Source: Gallionella straubiae (lineage in GTDB: Bacteria; Pseudomonadota; Gammaproteobacteria; Burkholderiales; Gallionellaceae). Taken from it: 64,000 nt of DNA. The stretch is from positions 1,178,001-1,242,000 of the forward strand of contig NZ_CP194331.1 of the NCBI RefSeq assembly GCF_051257895.1, read 5' to 3'. Below the pieces are notes generated by a model. It searched no databases and had not been told where the DNA came from. It worked only from the letters and a program-made list of their open reading frames with translations. Shown piece by piece: positions 36,644 to 44,887 of the stretch. Numbering within the stretch: position 1 is the first letter of the stretch; the number at the start of each line of letters is the position of its first letter. The position numbers were made by a program, and so were the translations under genes.

Positions 36644-37276
36644 CTACTCCATGAGGTGTTTTTCGACGGCGTAGCGCATCAGTTCGGCGTTGTTGCGCAG
36701 TTGCATTTTTTCCAGGATGCGGCTGCGGTAGGTGCTGACTGTCTTCACGCTCAGGGCCAGGGCACCGGCGATTTCCGTGACCGTTCTGGCCGATGCGAGC
36801 AGCAGGAAAATCTGGAATTCGCGGTCCGACAGGGTTTCGTGCGGAAGCCTCCCATCCCGCGCGCCGAATTCGTTGGCGAGCATCTCGGCCACCGCCGGGC
36901 TGATGTACTTCTTGCCGGCCGCCACGCGGCGCACCGCCTCCATCACGACCTCCGGCGCGCTCTCCTTGGTCAGGTAGCCAGCCGCGCCTGCCTTGATCAG
37001 GCGCACGGCATACTGGTCTTCCGGGTAGATGCTGAGAATCAGGATCGGCAATTTCGGCTTTTCCTCATGAAGCCGCTTGAGCACGTCGATGCCGCTCAAA
37101 CCGGGCATGGCAATATCGAGCAGCACCACGTCGCACTGGTTGGCGCGAATCCAGCGCAGCGCATCCGTGCCGTTGGTGTGTTCCGCCACGATTTCCATCT
37201 CGAGGCTCTCGTCCAGGATTTTCTTCAGCCCCTGGCGCACGATAGCGTGGTCGTCTGCGATCACGATGCGGATCAT
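36644..37276 (-). CDS. NarL/FixJ-family response regulator
   Basis: The 210-residue protein has a receiver domain (IADDHAIVRQGL, phosphoacceptor in VVLLDIAMPGLSGIDVLK, Lys in GYLTKESAPE). A LuxR-type helix-turn-helix begins ETLSDREFQIFLLLASARTVTEIA and ends TVSTYRSRILEKM. It resembles UvrY/GacA-type regulators. Its start overlaps the histidine kinase stop by 4 bases, so they form a two-component pair. The target genes are unknown. Confidence 0.95.
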   Translation of the reverse strand: MIRIVIADDHAIVRQGLKKILDESLEMEIVAEHTNGTDALRWIRANQCDVVLLDIAMPGLSGIDVLKRLHEEKPKLPILILSIYPEDQYAVRLIKAGAAGYLTKESAPEVVMEAVRRVAAGKKYISPAVAEMLANEFGARDGRLPHETLSDREFQIFLLLASARTVTEIAGALALSVKTVSTYRSRILEKMQLRNNAELMRYAVEKHLME

Positions 37277-38859
37277 GTTTTTTCCTCTTTTTGATGATTG
37301 GCGGAGAGCGGCAAGGTCACCGCCACCTTGAGCCCGCCTTCGGGCCGGTTGTCGAACCTGATCTTGCCGCCTAGTTGCCCGACGCGCTCGAACATGCCGC
37401 GGATGCCGTAGGAATGCGGGGCAATGACATGCCCTCCCGGCATGCCACAGCCATTGTCCCTGATCTTCAGCATGACTTCTGTATCATCATGGTAGAAAAC
37501 AACCTCCACCCTGGATGCGCCGGAATGCCGCAAAACGTTGGTCAACGCCTCCTGGAAGATGCGGAACAGCGCAATCGAGCGCTGCTTGTCCAGATCGCCC
37601 TTGTCCCCGATGCAGTTTACCCGGCAGACAATGCCGGTGCGTTTCTGGAATTGCGCGGCCTGCCATTCTATCGCCGCCAACAGGCCGAGATCGTCGAGGA
37701 TGGTCGGGCGCAGTTCGGTAATGATGCGCCGCGTGGCGCCTACCGCATTATCGAGCAGCAGCGACATCGACTCGATGCGCTCCCGGAGCGGCTCCGACTC
37801 ATTGCCTGCAGTCAGCCCGCGCGCCAGCCAGTAAATCTCCATTTTGATGGCCGTCAGCGTGCCGCCCAGATCGTCGTGAATTTCGCGTGCGATGCCGGCC
37901 TTCTCCTCCTCGCGCACGTATTGCAAGTGCGCGGAAAGGTCACGCAACTGGCGTTCCGCCAGCCTGCGCTCGGCGAAATGAGTCGCCAGCGCCATGCCGA
38001 CGACGGACAGGATCGCCATGTATAGCCAGTAGTTGGTCAGTTGGGTTGCGGCGATATCATTGGCGAAAAAGCCGGTTCCATAATGCGCGCCCAGCAAGGC
38101 CTGTATAGACACCATCACCAGAGCGGCCACCGTTCCCCAGGTACCCAGGCGCACCGCCACCCAGGTGATGAACAGGAACATCACGTAGCCTTTGGCCACC
38201 AGGCCGATGCTGTCATGGAACCAGTCCAGGAAAACGGCCTGCCCGGCCAGGAACGTCAGCCCGAGCAGCAATGCGGCCACATGCACCCGTTGCATCTCCA
38301 GCCAGTCGTTTTTTTCAAGCCGCCAGACCAGAAACAGCGGGGCAATCAGGATGATGCCGAGCGCATCGCCCATCCACCAGTGAACCAGCCCCAGCAAAAA
38401 AGCTCCGGGCGCCAACAACCCGGAAGCCAGCAAGGCTGCGACCCCGACCAGGGCGCCGATGCCGCTGCCGGTGCCCCCAAGCACGACCAGCCGGAGGTAA
38501 TCGCGCAACGAACGCAGGCGCGAATCGAACCTGCCGTCGCGCGTAATCAGCCAGGCCCCCAGAAGCGCCCCCAGCGTATTGCCCAGCGCAATGCCGGCAG
38601 CCGCCCCCAAAGGGTTGCCCGATATTAAGTTGACCAGGAATGCCCCGAGGAATATGCCCCAGGCATACCGCTTTCCGCCGATCAGCAGCACGACCAGAGC
38701 CCAGCCGCAGGCAGGCTCCAGAATGCGGATAGGGATGGGGCTTCCGAAATAGAAATTGGTAAGATGGGCAAGCAGCGCGTAGAGCGCCGCCGCGCCAAGC
38801 AGCTTCAGCAAATCAATCCAGCGGTGTTGGCTGTCTGAATGTAGCTCCTCGGTTTTCAT
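37273..38859 (-). CDS. MASE1-domain sensor histidine kinase (NarX/UhpB-type)
   Basis: The 528-residue protein has about eight membrane segments forming a MASE1 sensor (residues 18-295, with ILEPACGWALVVLLIGGKRYAWGIFLGAF in outline). A HisKA_3 dimerisation domain follows, with the phosphoacceptor His in EIHDDLGGT (328), then ELRPTILDDLGL and a HATPase domain (DNGCGMPGG). It pairs with the overlapping NarL-type regulator. MASE1 ligands are mostly unknown. The start is the first ATG. A 134-base gap separates it from the divergent MazG-like gene. Confidence 0.94.
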   Translation of the reverse strand: MKTEELHSDSQHRWIDLLKLLGAAALYALLAHLTNFYFGSPIPIRILEPACGWALVVLLIGGKRYAWGIFLGAFLVNLISGNPLGAAAGIALGNTLGALLGAWLITRDGRFDSRLRSLRDYLRLVVLGGTGSGIGALVGVAALLASGLLAPGAFLLGLVHWWMGDALGIILIAPLFLVWRLEKNDWLEMQRVHVAALLLGLTFLAGQAVFLDWFHDSIGLVAKGYVMFLFITWVAVRLGTWGTVAALVMVSIQALLGAHYGTGFFANDIAATQLTNYWLYMAILSVVGMALATHFAERRLAERQLRDLSAHLQYVREEEKAGIAREIHDDLGGTLTAIKMEIYWLARGLTAGNESEPLRERIESMSLLLDNAVGATRRIITELRPTILDDLGLLAAIEWQAAQFQKRTGIVCRVNCIGDKGDLDKQRSIALFRIFQEALTNVLRHSGASRVEVVFYHDDTEVMLKIRDNGCGMPGGHVIAPHSYGIRGMFERVGQLGGKIRFDNRPEGGLKVAVTLPLSANHQKEEKT

Positions 38860-38993
38860 GGGGTCAGGCGGTCATGCACCAGTTGAATCCGTTTTCATGA
38901 ATCGGTAAGGCATACTTTGGCCGCGCATATTGCCGCGCCACGGTGCGTATTACAATAGCCGGCAATCATTTTCCGATTTTACGGGACCGCACC

Positions 38994-39350
38994 ATGCAAA
39001 ACCGATCCAACCTGACGATGTTGCGCGACAGGCTGCGCACCTTTGCCGCCGAACGCGACTGGGAACAGTTCCATTCGCCCAAAAACCTCAGCATGGCACT
39101 GATGGTGGAGGCCGCCGAACTGATGGAACATTTCCAGTGGCTGACCGAGGCGCAGTCGGCCGAACTACCCGCCGAAGACCGGCAGGCGGTCGGCGAGGAA
39201 CTGGCCGATATCCTGTTGTACCTCGTGCGCCTGTCGGACCGGCTGGGCGTCGATTTGCATGAGGCCGCGCTGCACAAGCTGGAGAAGAATGCGGTGAAGT
39301 ATCCGGCGGAACAGGTGCGCGGCAGCGCGAAGAAGCGCCCGGCCCGCTGA
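38994..39350 (+). CDS. MazG-like nucleotide pyrophosphohydrolase
   Basis: The 118-residue protein belongs to the all-alpha NTP pyrophosphatase group. The metal-binding set is visible as ALMVEAAELMEHFQW (EExxE-like, about 40-50) and GEELADILLYLVRL (ExxD). This is the RS21-C6/dCTPase-like arrangement, which removes non-canonical or excess dNTPs. The ATG at 38994 was chosen because the residues before it look non-coding. It stands alone between the kinase and rpsT. Confidence 0.88.
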   Translation: MQNRSNLTMLRDRLRTFAAERDWEQFHSPKNLSMALMVEAAELMEHFQWLTEAQSAELPAEDRQAVGEELADILLYLVRLSDRLGVDLHEAALHKLEKNAVKYPAEQVRGSAKKRPAR

Positions 39351-39444
39351 GGCGCAGCCTCTCCGCTTGCGATGGACGCTCCCCCGCCGATTTACCCCGC
39401 CATTCCGGGTTCGGCCCCCTAAGCGCCTGTCCCCGCAAAAAAAT

Positions 39445-39473
39445 TTGCAAAAGCCTGTTTTAGCCACTAGAAT
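39445..39473 (+). promoter_or_regulatory. rpsT promoter
   Basis: TTGCAA at 39445-39450 and TAGAAT at 39468-39473 are 17 bases apart, 40 bases before the rpsT start codon, with a GC-rich start region (GCGCGCC) typical of ribosomal promoters. TAGGAG serves as ribosome binding site. Confidence 0.7.
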
Positions 39474-39512
39474 GCGCGCCTTTCCGTTGTACCGAATTCT
39501 CTAGGAGTAGTC

Positions 39513-39776
39513 ATGGCAAATAGCGCACAAGCCCGCAAGCGTGCACGTCAGGCAGTTAAACAGAATGCTCATAACAGCAGTCTGCGCTCGGAATTGCGCA
39601 CTGCGATCAAGAAGGTTGTGAAGGCTATCGAAGCCGGCGACAAGGCTGCCGCGCAGGCCGTCTACAAGGATTCCGTGAGCACCGTGGACAGCATCGCCGA
39701 CAAGAAGATCATCCACAAGAACAAGGCCGCCCGACACAAGAGCCGTCTTTCTGCGGCCATAAAGGCGATGGCATAA
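39513..39776 (+). CDS. rpsT: 30S ribosomal protein S20
   Basis: The 87-residue basic protein matches S20: MANSAQARKRARQAVKQN, then LRTAIKKVVKAIEAGDK and a C-terminal HKNKAARHKSRLSAAIKAM. It binds 16S rRNA early in 30S assembly. It has its own promoter and terminator. Confidence 0.98.
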   Translation: MANSAQARKRARQAVKQNAHNSSLRSELRTAIKKVVKAIEAGDKAAAQAVYKDSVSTVDSIADKKIIHKNKAARHKSRLSAAIKAMA

Positions 39777-39805
39777 ACGCCGCTTCGTTCTGATTTATCC
39801 CGACG

Positions 39806-39830
39806 AGCCGGCAGCAATGCCGGCTTGTTT
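39806..39830 (+). terminator. rpsT terminator
   Basis: AGCCGGCA and TGCCGGCT form a perfect 8-bp stem with loop GCAA, followed by TGTTT. Confidence 0.85.
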
Positions 39831-39877
39831 GCTTTGTAGGGTCGTTTGGCTCAATATACGCCCTTCGTGAATGCTGA

Positions 39878-39905
39878 ACGGCGGATGAATCCGCCGTCTT
39901 GTTTT
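39878..39905 (+). promoter_or_regulatory. terminator-like hairpin in the argD leader (candidate attenuator)
   Basis: ACGGCGGA-TGAA-TCCGCCGT is followed by CTTGTTTTT. It ends 11 bases before the argD ATG and one base before its AGAGGT ribosome binding site. A full intrinsic terminator exists 50 bases upstream for rpsT, so this second one looks specific to argD and its operon. Confidence 0.6.
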
Positions 39906-39916
39906 TAGAGGTCTGT

Positions 39917-41089
39917 ATGTCGCATGTGATGAACACTTACGCCCGGCTCCCCCTCGCCTTTTCGCATGGCGAAGGCGCGTGGCTGTGGGACACCGAAGGC
40001 AGGCGCTATCTGGACGCGCTGTCCGGCATCGCCGTGAACACGCTGGGGCACGCGCATCCACGCTTCACCGCCGCGCTGAACGAACAGATCGGCAAGCTGA
40101 TCCACTGTTCCAATATCTACCAGGTGCGCGAGCAGGAGCTGCTCGCCGACAAGCTGTGCGGCCTGTCGGGCATGCAGGAAGTGTTCTTCTGCAACTCCGG
40201 CTGCGAGGCTAACGAAGCCGCGATCAAGCTGGCGCGCATGTATGGACACAAGCGGGACATCGAATCCCCCGTGATCATCGTGATGGAGAAGGCCTTCCAC
40301 GGACGGACGCTGGCGACCCTTTCCGCTACCGGCAACCGCAAGGTGCAGGCGGGCTTCGAACCGCTGGTCAGCGGCTTCGTGCGCGTGCCCTACAACGATA
40401 TTGAGGCGATCCGCCAGGTTGCGCAGCACAACAGCAACGTGGTTGCGGTGCTGGTCGAACCGATCCAGGGCGAAGGCGGCCTCCGTGCGCTGGACATCCA
40501 TAACCTGCAGCAATTGCGGCAGATTTGCGACGAGCATGACTGGCTGCTGATGCTGGACGAAGTGCAATGCGGCATGGGCCGCACCGGCAAATGGTTCGCC
40601 TTCCAGCATGCCGGTATCCTGCCGGACGTGATGACGCTGGCCAAGGGGCTGGCTTCCGGCGTGCCGATCGGCGCGTGCCTCGCCGCGGGCAAGGCGGCCG
40701 GCACCTTCCAGCCGGGCAACCACGGCTCGACGTTCGGCGGCAACCCGCTGGCCTGCACGGCAGGGCTGACCACGCTGAACATCATCGAGCAGGACAAGCT
40801 GCTGGCGCATGCCGAGAGCCTCGGCCAGTTCATCCACGACGGGCTTGCGACTGCATTGAAGGACGTAAAAGGCGTCAGGAAAATCCGCGGGCAGGGGTTG
40901 ATGCTCGGCATCGAGCTCGACAAGCCGTGCGGCGACCTCGTCAAGCTGGCGCTCGCCAGGGGGCTGCTGACCAACGTCACCGCCGACAACGTGATCCGCC
41001 TGCTGCCGGCGCTGGTGATGACCAGGGATGAGGCGCAGCAGATGCTCGACATCCTCTGCCCGCTGATCAAAGAATTCCTGCAATCCTGA
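39917..41089 (+). CDS. argD: acetylornithine aminotransferase
   Basis: The 390-residue class III PLP aminotransferase acts in arginine synthesis (N-acetylglutamate semialdehyde to N-acetylornithine). Visible are YLDALSGIAVNTLGH, the PLP phosphate site FCNSGCEANEAAIKLAR, the cofactor Asp in MLDEVQCGMGRTGK and the Schiff-base Lys in TLAKGLASGVPIGA. The start is the ATG at 39917, with AGAGGT five bases upstream. argF follows after 13 bases. The related succinyl-diaminopimelate transaminase activity often comes with this enzyme. Confidence 0.95.
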   Translation: MSHVMNTYARLPLAFSHGEGAWLWDTEGRRYLDALSGIAVNTLGHAHPRFTAALNEQIGKLIHCSNIYQVREQELLADKLCGLSGMQEVFFCNSGCEANEAAIKLARMYGHKRDIESPVIIVMEKAFHGRTLATLSATGNRKVQAGFEPLVSGFVRVPYNDIEAIRQVAQHNSNVVAVLVEPIQGEGGLRALDIHNLQQLRQICDEHDWLLMLDEVQCGMGRTGKWFAFQHAGILPDVMTLAKGLASGVPIGACLAAGKAAGTFQPGNHGSTFGGNPLACTAGLTTLNIIEQDKLLAHAESLGQFIHDGLATALKDVKGVRKIRGQGLMLGIELDKPCGDLVKLALARGLLTNVTADNVIRLLPALVMTRDEAQQMLDILCPLIKEFLQS

Positions 41090-41102
41090 ACGGCGGCCCG
41101 CC

Positions 41103-42038
41103 ATGCCAGCGACTAAATCACCGATCAAACACTTCTTGCAGTTCAAGGACTTCACCCGCGAGGAGTTCGAGTACCTGTTCGAGCGCACGCGCATCATCAA
41201 GGAGCGCTTCAAGCGCTACGAAAAGTACTGGCCGCTGGAAGACCGCACCCTGGTGATGATCTTCGAGAAGGCCAGCACGCGCACGCGCCTGTCGTTCGAG
41301 GCCGGCATGCACCAGCTCGGCGGCTCGGCGATCTACCTCAACACGCGCGACTCGCAACTCGGGCGCGGCGAGCCGGTGGAAGACGCCGGGCAGGTGATCT
41401 CGCGCATGAGCGACATCGTGATGATCCGCACCTTCGAGCAGGACATCATCGAGCGCTTTGCGGCCAACTCGCGCGTACCGGTGATCAACGGCCTGACCAA
41501 CGAATACCACCCCTGCCAGGTGCTCGCCGACATCTACACCTGGATCGAGCAGCGCGGCTCTATCCGCGGCAAGACCGTGGCGTGGATCGGCGACTCGAAC
41601 AACATGTGCAACACCTGGCTGCAGGCCGCCGAGGTGCTGGACTTCAACGTGCATGTCTCGACCCCGCCCGGCTATGAAGTCGAGCCGGAGCGCGCCGGGC
41701 TCTACGGCACCGACCACTTCGAGGAATTCGCCGATCCGATGGAAGCCGCGCGCGGCGCCGACCTCGTGACCACCGATGTGTGGACCTCGATGGGCTGGGA
41801 AGCAGAGAACGATGAGCGCCTGAAGGACTTCGCCGACTGGCAGGTGGACGCCGACATGATGCGCGTCGCCGCGCAGGACGCGCTGTTCATGCACTGCCTG
41901 CCCGCACACCGCGGCGAGGAAGTTGCGGCGGAAGTCATCGACGGCCCGCAGAGCGTGGTGTGGGACGAAGCTGAGAATAGACTGCATGTGCAGAAGGCGC
42001 TGATGGAATATCTACTGTTGGGCAAGATAAACAGTTAA
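41103..42038 (+). CDS. argF: ornithine carbamoyltransferase
   Basis: The 311-residue enzyme joins carbamoyl phosphate (from CarAB) to ornithine to make citrulline. It shows the carbamoyl-phosphate motif STRTR at 58-62, HPCQVLADIYT, the ornithine loop SMGWE, and MHCLPAHRGEE with the HCLP motif at 264-267. It lies in the argD-argF-argG order. A short palindromic repeat separates it from argG. Confidence 0.97.
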   Translation: MPATKSPIKHFLQFKDFTREEFEYLFERTRIIKERFKRYEKYWPLEDRTLVMIFEKASTRTRLSFEAGMHQLGGSAIYLNTRDSQLGRGEPVEDAGQVISRMSDIVMIRTFEQDIIERFAANSRVPVINGLTNEYHPCQVLADIYTWIEQRGSIRGKTVAWIGDSNNMCNTWLQAAEVLDFNVHVSTPPGYEVEPERAGLYGTDHFEEFADPMEAARGADLVTTDVWTSMGWEAENDERLKDFADWQVDADMMRVAAQDALFMHCLPAHRGEEVAAEVIDGPQSVVWDEAENRLHVQKALMEYLLLGKINS

Positions 42039-42042
42039 ATAT

Positions 42043-42115
42043 GTAGGGTGGATAAGGCATTCAGTGCCGCGTCCACCGTCTGAATTGGTGGATGCGCTAC
42101 GCTTATCCACCCTAC
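42043..42115. repeat. GTAGG-family palindromic repeat (argF-argG gap)
   Basis: GTAGGGTGGATAAG and CTTATCCACCCTAC are perfect 14-base inverted ends of a 73-base unit that fills the gap almost completely. Inner words (GTCCACC, GGTGGATGCGC) make further stems. Confidence 0.85.
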
Positions 42116-42134
42116 GATGGAGAAACAAAAGAGC

Positions 42135-43361
42135 ATGAGTGAAATCAAAAAAGCCGTCCTTGCCTACTCCGGCGGACTCGACACCTCGGTCATCCTCAAG
42201 TGGCTGCAAGACACCTATCAATGCGAAGTGGCGACCTTCACTGCCGACCTCGGTCAGGGCGAAGAGCTCGAACCCGCGCGCGCCAAGGCGCTGAAGATGG
42301 GCATCAAGCCGGAAAACATCTTCATCGACGACCTGCGCGAGGAATTCGTGCGCGACTTCGTGTTCCCGATGTTCCGCGCCAACACCATCTACGAGGGCGA
42401 ATACCTGCTCGGCACTTCCATCGCGCGCCCGCTGATCGCCAAGCGCCTGATCGAGATCGCGAACAAGACCGGCGCGCAGGCCATCTCGCACGGCGCGACC
42501 GGCAAGGGCAACGACCAGGTGCGTTTCGAACTCGGCGCCTACGCGCTCAACCCGAATATCAGGATCATCGCGCCGTGGCGCGAGTGGGACCTGCTCTCGC
42601 GCGAGAAGCTCATGGCCTACGCCGAGAAGGCCGGCATCCCCATCGACATGAAGCACAAGCAGGGCGGCTCGCCCTACTCGATGGACGCGAACCTGCTGCA
42701 CATCTCCTTCGAAGGCCGCCATCTGGAAGACCCCGCCGCCGAAGCCGAAGAGTCCATGTGGCGCTGGACCGTATCGCCGGAGAAGGCGCCGGATGCCGCC
42801 GAGTACCTGGATATCGAATTCGCCAACGGCGACATCGTCGCGCTGAACGGCAACCCCATGACACCCGCAGAGGTATTGCGCAATCTGAACACACTCGGCG
42901 GCAAGCACGGCATCGGTCGCCTCGACCTCGTGGAAAACCGCTACGTCGGCATGAAGTCGCGCGGCTGCTACGAGACCCCCGGCGGCACCATCATGCTCAA
43001 GGCGCACCGCGCCATCGAGTCGATCACGCTGGACCGCGAAGTCGCGCACCTCAAGGATGACCTGATGCCGCGCTACGCGAGCATGATCTACAACGGCTAC
43101 TGGTGGAGTCCGGAGCGCAAGGCGCTGCAGACCCTGATCGACCACACCCAGCAGAGCGTGAACGGCTGGGTGCGCGTCAAGCTGTACAAGGGCAACGTGA
43201 TCGTCGTCGGGCGCGACTCGAAGACCGACTCGCTGTTCGATTCGAGCATCGCCACTTTTGAAGACGACAAGGGCGCCTACGACCAGAAGGACGCGGCCGG
43301 TTTCATCAAGCTCAACGCGCTGCGCATGCGCATCGCGGCCAACCTGAAAAATCGCAAATAA
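42135..43361 (+). CDS. argG: argininosuccinate synthase
   Basis: The 408-residue protein joins citrulline and aspartate with ATP. It opens KKAVLAYSGGLDTSVIL, the N-type PP-loop, followed by ATFTADLGQGEEL and ISHGATGKGNDQVRFE. YSMDANLLHISFEG and the C-terminal EVAHLKDDLMPRYASMIYNGYWWSPER region follow. I took the ATG at 42135; an ATG 18 bases earlier begins in the repeat boundary. ppnP follows after 11 bases. Confidence 0.97.
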   Translation: MSEIKKAVLAYSGGLDTSVILKWLQDTYQCEVATFTADLGQGEELEPARAKALKMGIKPENIFIDDLREEFVRDFVFPMFRANTIYEGEYLLGTSIARPLIAKRLIEIANKTGAQAISHGATGKGNDQVRFELGAYALNPNIRIIAPWREWDLLSREKLMAYAEKAGIPIDMKHKQGGSPYSMDANLLHISFEGRHLEDPAAEAEESMWRWTVSPEKAPDAAEYLDIEFANGDIVALNGNPMTPAEVLRNLNTLGGKHGIGRLDLVENRYVGMKSRGCYETPGGTIMLKAHRAIESITLDREVAHLKDDLMPRYASMIYNGYWWSPERKALQTLIDHTQQSVNGWVRVKLYKGNVIVVGRDSKTDSLFDSSIATFEDDKGAYDQKDAAGFIKLNALRMRIAANLKNRK

Positions 43362-43372
43362 GAGGAATCAAC

Positions 43373-43693
43373 ATGTCTGAGAGAATCGACAACGTCTCGG
43401 TTGGCAAGAAGGCCAACGTATTCTTCGACGGCAAGTGCGTGTCGCACTCGGTGTATTTCCCCGACGGCTCGCGCAAGACCGTCGGCGTGATCCTGCCGGG
43501 CGCGCAGCTTACCTTCAACGTCGGCGCGCCCGAACTCATGGAGATCACCGCCGGCGAATGCTCGGTGAAGATCGCCGGCGAGCCTGCGTTCAAGACCTAT
43601 GCCGCCGGCAGCTCCTTCCGCGTCGCGGAGAACGGCAGCTTTGAAATCCATACCGGCGTGAGCACGGTGGATTACGTTTGTTCGTTTGGTTGA
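43373..43693 (+). CDS. ppnP: pyrimidine/purine nucleoside phosphorylase (PpnP, DUF1255)
   Basis: The 106-residue cupin-like protein matches the YaiE/PpnP family: VSVGKKANVFFDGKCVSHSV, SRKTVGVILPGAQLTFNVG and the C-terminal GSFEIHTGVSTVDYVCSFG. The Escherichia coli protein phosphorolyses several nucleosides. It starts behind AGAGGAA and probably shares the argG transcript. A palindromic repeat follows. Confidence 0.93.
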   Translation: MSERIDNVSVGKKANVFFDGKCVSHSVYFPDGSRKTVGVILPGAQLTFNVGAPELMEITAGECSVKIAGEPAFKTYAAGSSFRVAENGSFEIHTGVSTVDYVCSFG

Positions 43694-43699
43694 AACACA

Positions 43700-43760
43700 C
43701 CCTCTCCCGCGCTAACGCGCACCCCTCTCCCGCAAGCGGGAGAGGGGCTGGGGGAGAGGG
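43700..43760. repeat. CCCTCTCCCGC palindromic repeat, full copy
   Basis: Two CCCTCTCCC words, a perfect CCCTCTCCCGC-AA-GCGGGAGAGGG hairpin and a GGGGCTGGGGGAGAGGG tail occupy the ppnP-yajQ gap. An inner CGCGCTAACGCGC hairpin is also present. Confidence 0.85.
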
Positions 43761-43787
43761 AACGCACGCTACAAGGAGTAAAAAACC

Positions 43788-44276
43788 ATGCCATCTTTCG
43801 ACATCGTTTCCGAAGTAGAAAAGACCGAGGTCAAGAACGCGGTCGAGCAAACCAACAAGGAAGTCGGCACGCGCTTCGACTTCAAGGGCTCGGACGCGCG
43901 CGTCGAGCAGGCCGAGCTCAAGCTCACCGTATGTGCCGACAACGAATTCCAGCTCGATCAGGTGCAGGACATCCTGAACGGCAAGCTGGCCAAGCGCGGC
44001 GTGGACATCAAGTGCCTGGAGATCAGCGACAAGATCGAAAAGGTCAGTGGCAACAAGGTGAAGCGCTCCTGCGAAGTGAAAGTCGGCGTGGAGATCGAGC
44101 TGGCGAAGAAGATCGTCAAGCTGCTCAAGGACAGCAAGATGAAGGTGCAGGCCAGTATCCAGGGCGACACCGTGCGCGTCACCGGCAAGAACCGCGACGA
44201 CCTGCAAGCCGCCATCGCCTTCGTCAGGAAATCGATCACCGACTTCCCCTTGCAGTACCAGAATTTCCGCGACTGA
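43788..44276 (+). CDS. yajQ: YajQ family nucleotide (cyclic di-GMP)-binding protein
   Basis: The 162-residue protein begins MPSFDIVSEVEKTEVKNAVEQ and ends SITDFPLQYQNFRD, the family hallmarks. It has two ferredoxin-like subdomains of the UPF0234 fold. In Xanthomonas a homologue binds cyclic di-GMP and alters transcription; in Escherichia coli it binds tRNA and nucleotides. AAGGAG lies upstream. Together with the riboswitch at 53.7 kb and the PilZ-like protein at 61.3 kb it is one of three cyclic di-GMP-linked items in the window. Confidence 0.95.
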   Translation: MPSFDIVSEVEKTEVKNAVEQTNKEVGTRFDFKGSDARVEQAELKLTVCADNEFQLDQVQDILNGKLAKRGVDIKCLEISDKIEKVSGNKVKRSCEVKVGVEIELAKKIVKLLKDSKMKVQASIQGDTVRVTGKNRDDLQAAIAFVRKSITDFPLQYQNFRD

Positions 44277-44335
44277 TATTTTCCCTACAGGACAATCGGA
44301 CTGGATGATTGGTTGATTTTCCAAAGGAGACTGCC

Positions 44336-44878
44336 ATGCCCAAAGTTCTCGTCATGCTCGCGCAAGGCTGCGAGGAAATCGAAGCCGTCACCACCATCGA
44401 TATCCTGCGCCGCGCCGGCATCGAAGTGACCAGCGCGGGGCTGGACGACCTGCCGGTGCTCGCGAGCCGCGGCGTGATGCTGCTCGCGGATACCACGCTC
44501 GACCTCGCGCAGCATCAGGATTTCGACATGATCGTGTTGCCCGGCGGCCAGCCCGGCACCGACAACCTCAGGGCCGGCAAGCGCCTCACCGCGCTGCTGC
44601 AACAGATGGCGCGCCAGGACAAATATCTCGCCGCGATCTGTGCTGCACCCTCGGTGCTCGCCGCCGCCGGACTGCTCGACGGGCGCAAGGCTGCCTGCTA
44701 CCCGACCTGCCTCGACGACTACCCCAATGTGAACCTGCAAAGCGCCGCCGTCGTGGAAGACGGCAAGATCATCACCTCGCGCGGCCCCGGCACGGCAATG
44801 GATTTCGCGCTGACCCTGGTGGAGCGGCTGGCCGGCAAGGCCAAGCGGGATGAAGTCGAAGCTGCACTCGTCCGCTGA
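44336..44878 (+). CDS. yajL: DJ-1/YajL family protein (glyoxalase III/deglycase-like)
   Basis: The 180-residue protein has the DJ-1 fold. It opens KVLVMLAQGCEEIEAVTTID with the conserved Glu (about 15). The nucleophilic Cys lies in AAICAAPSVLAAAG (about 105), and the His-replacing region in SRGPGTAMDFALTL. Members protect against reactive carbonyls and oxidation; the exact activity is debated. The ATG at 44336 has AAAGGAGA upstream. It is followed after 9 bases by a methyltransferase gene. Confidence 0.9.
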   Translation: MPKVLVMLAQGCEEIEAVTTIDILRRAGIEVTSAGLDDLPVLASRGVMLLADTTLDLAQHQDFDMIVLPGGQPGTDNLRAGKRLTALLQQMARQDKYLAAICAAPSVLAAAGLLDGRKAACYPTCLDDYPNVNLQSAAVVEDGKIITSRGPGTAMDFALTLVERLAGKAKRDEVEAALVR

Positions 44879-44887
44879 ATCGTCTCC

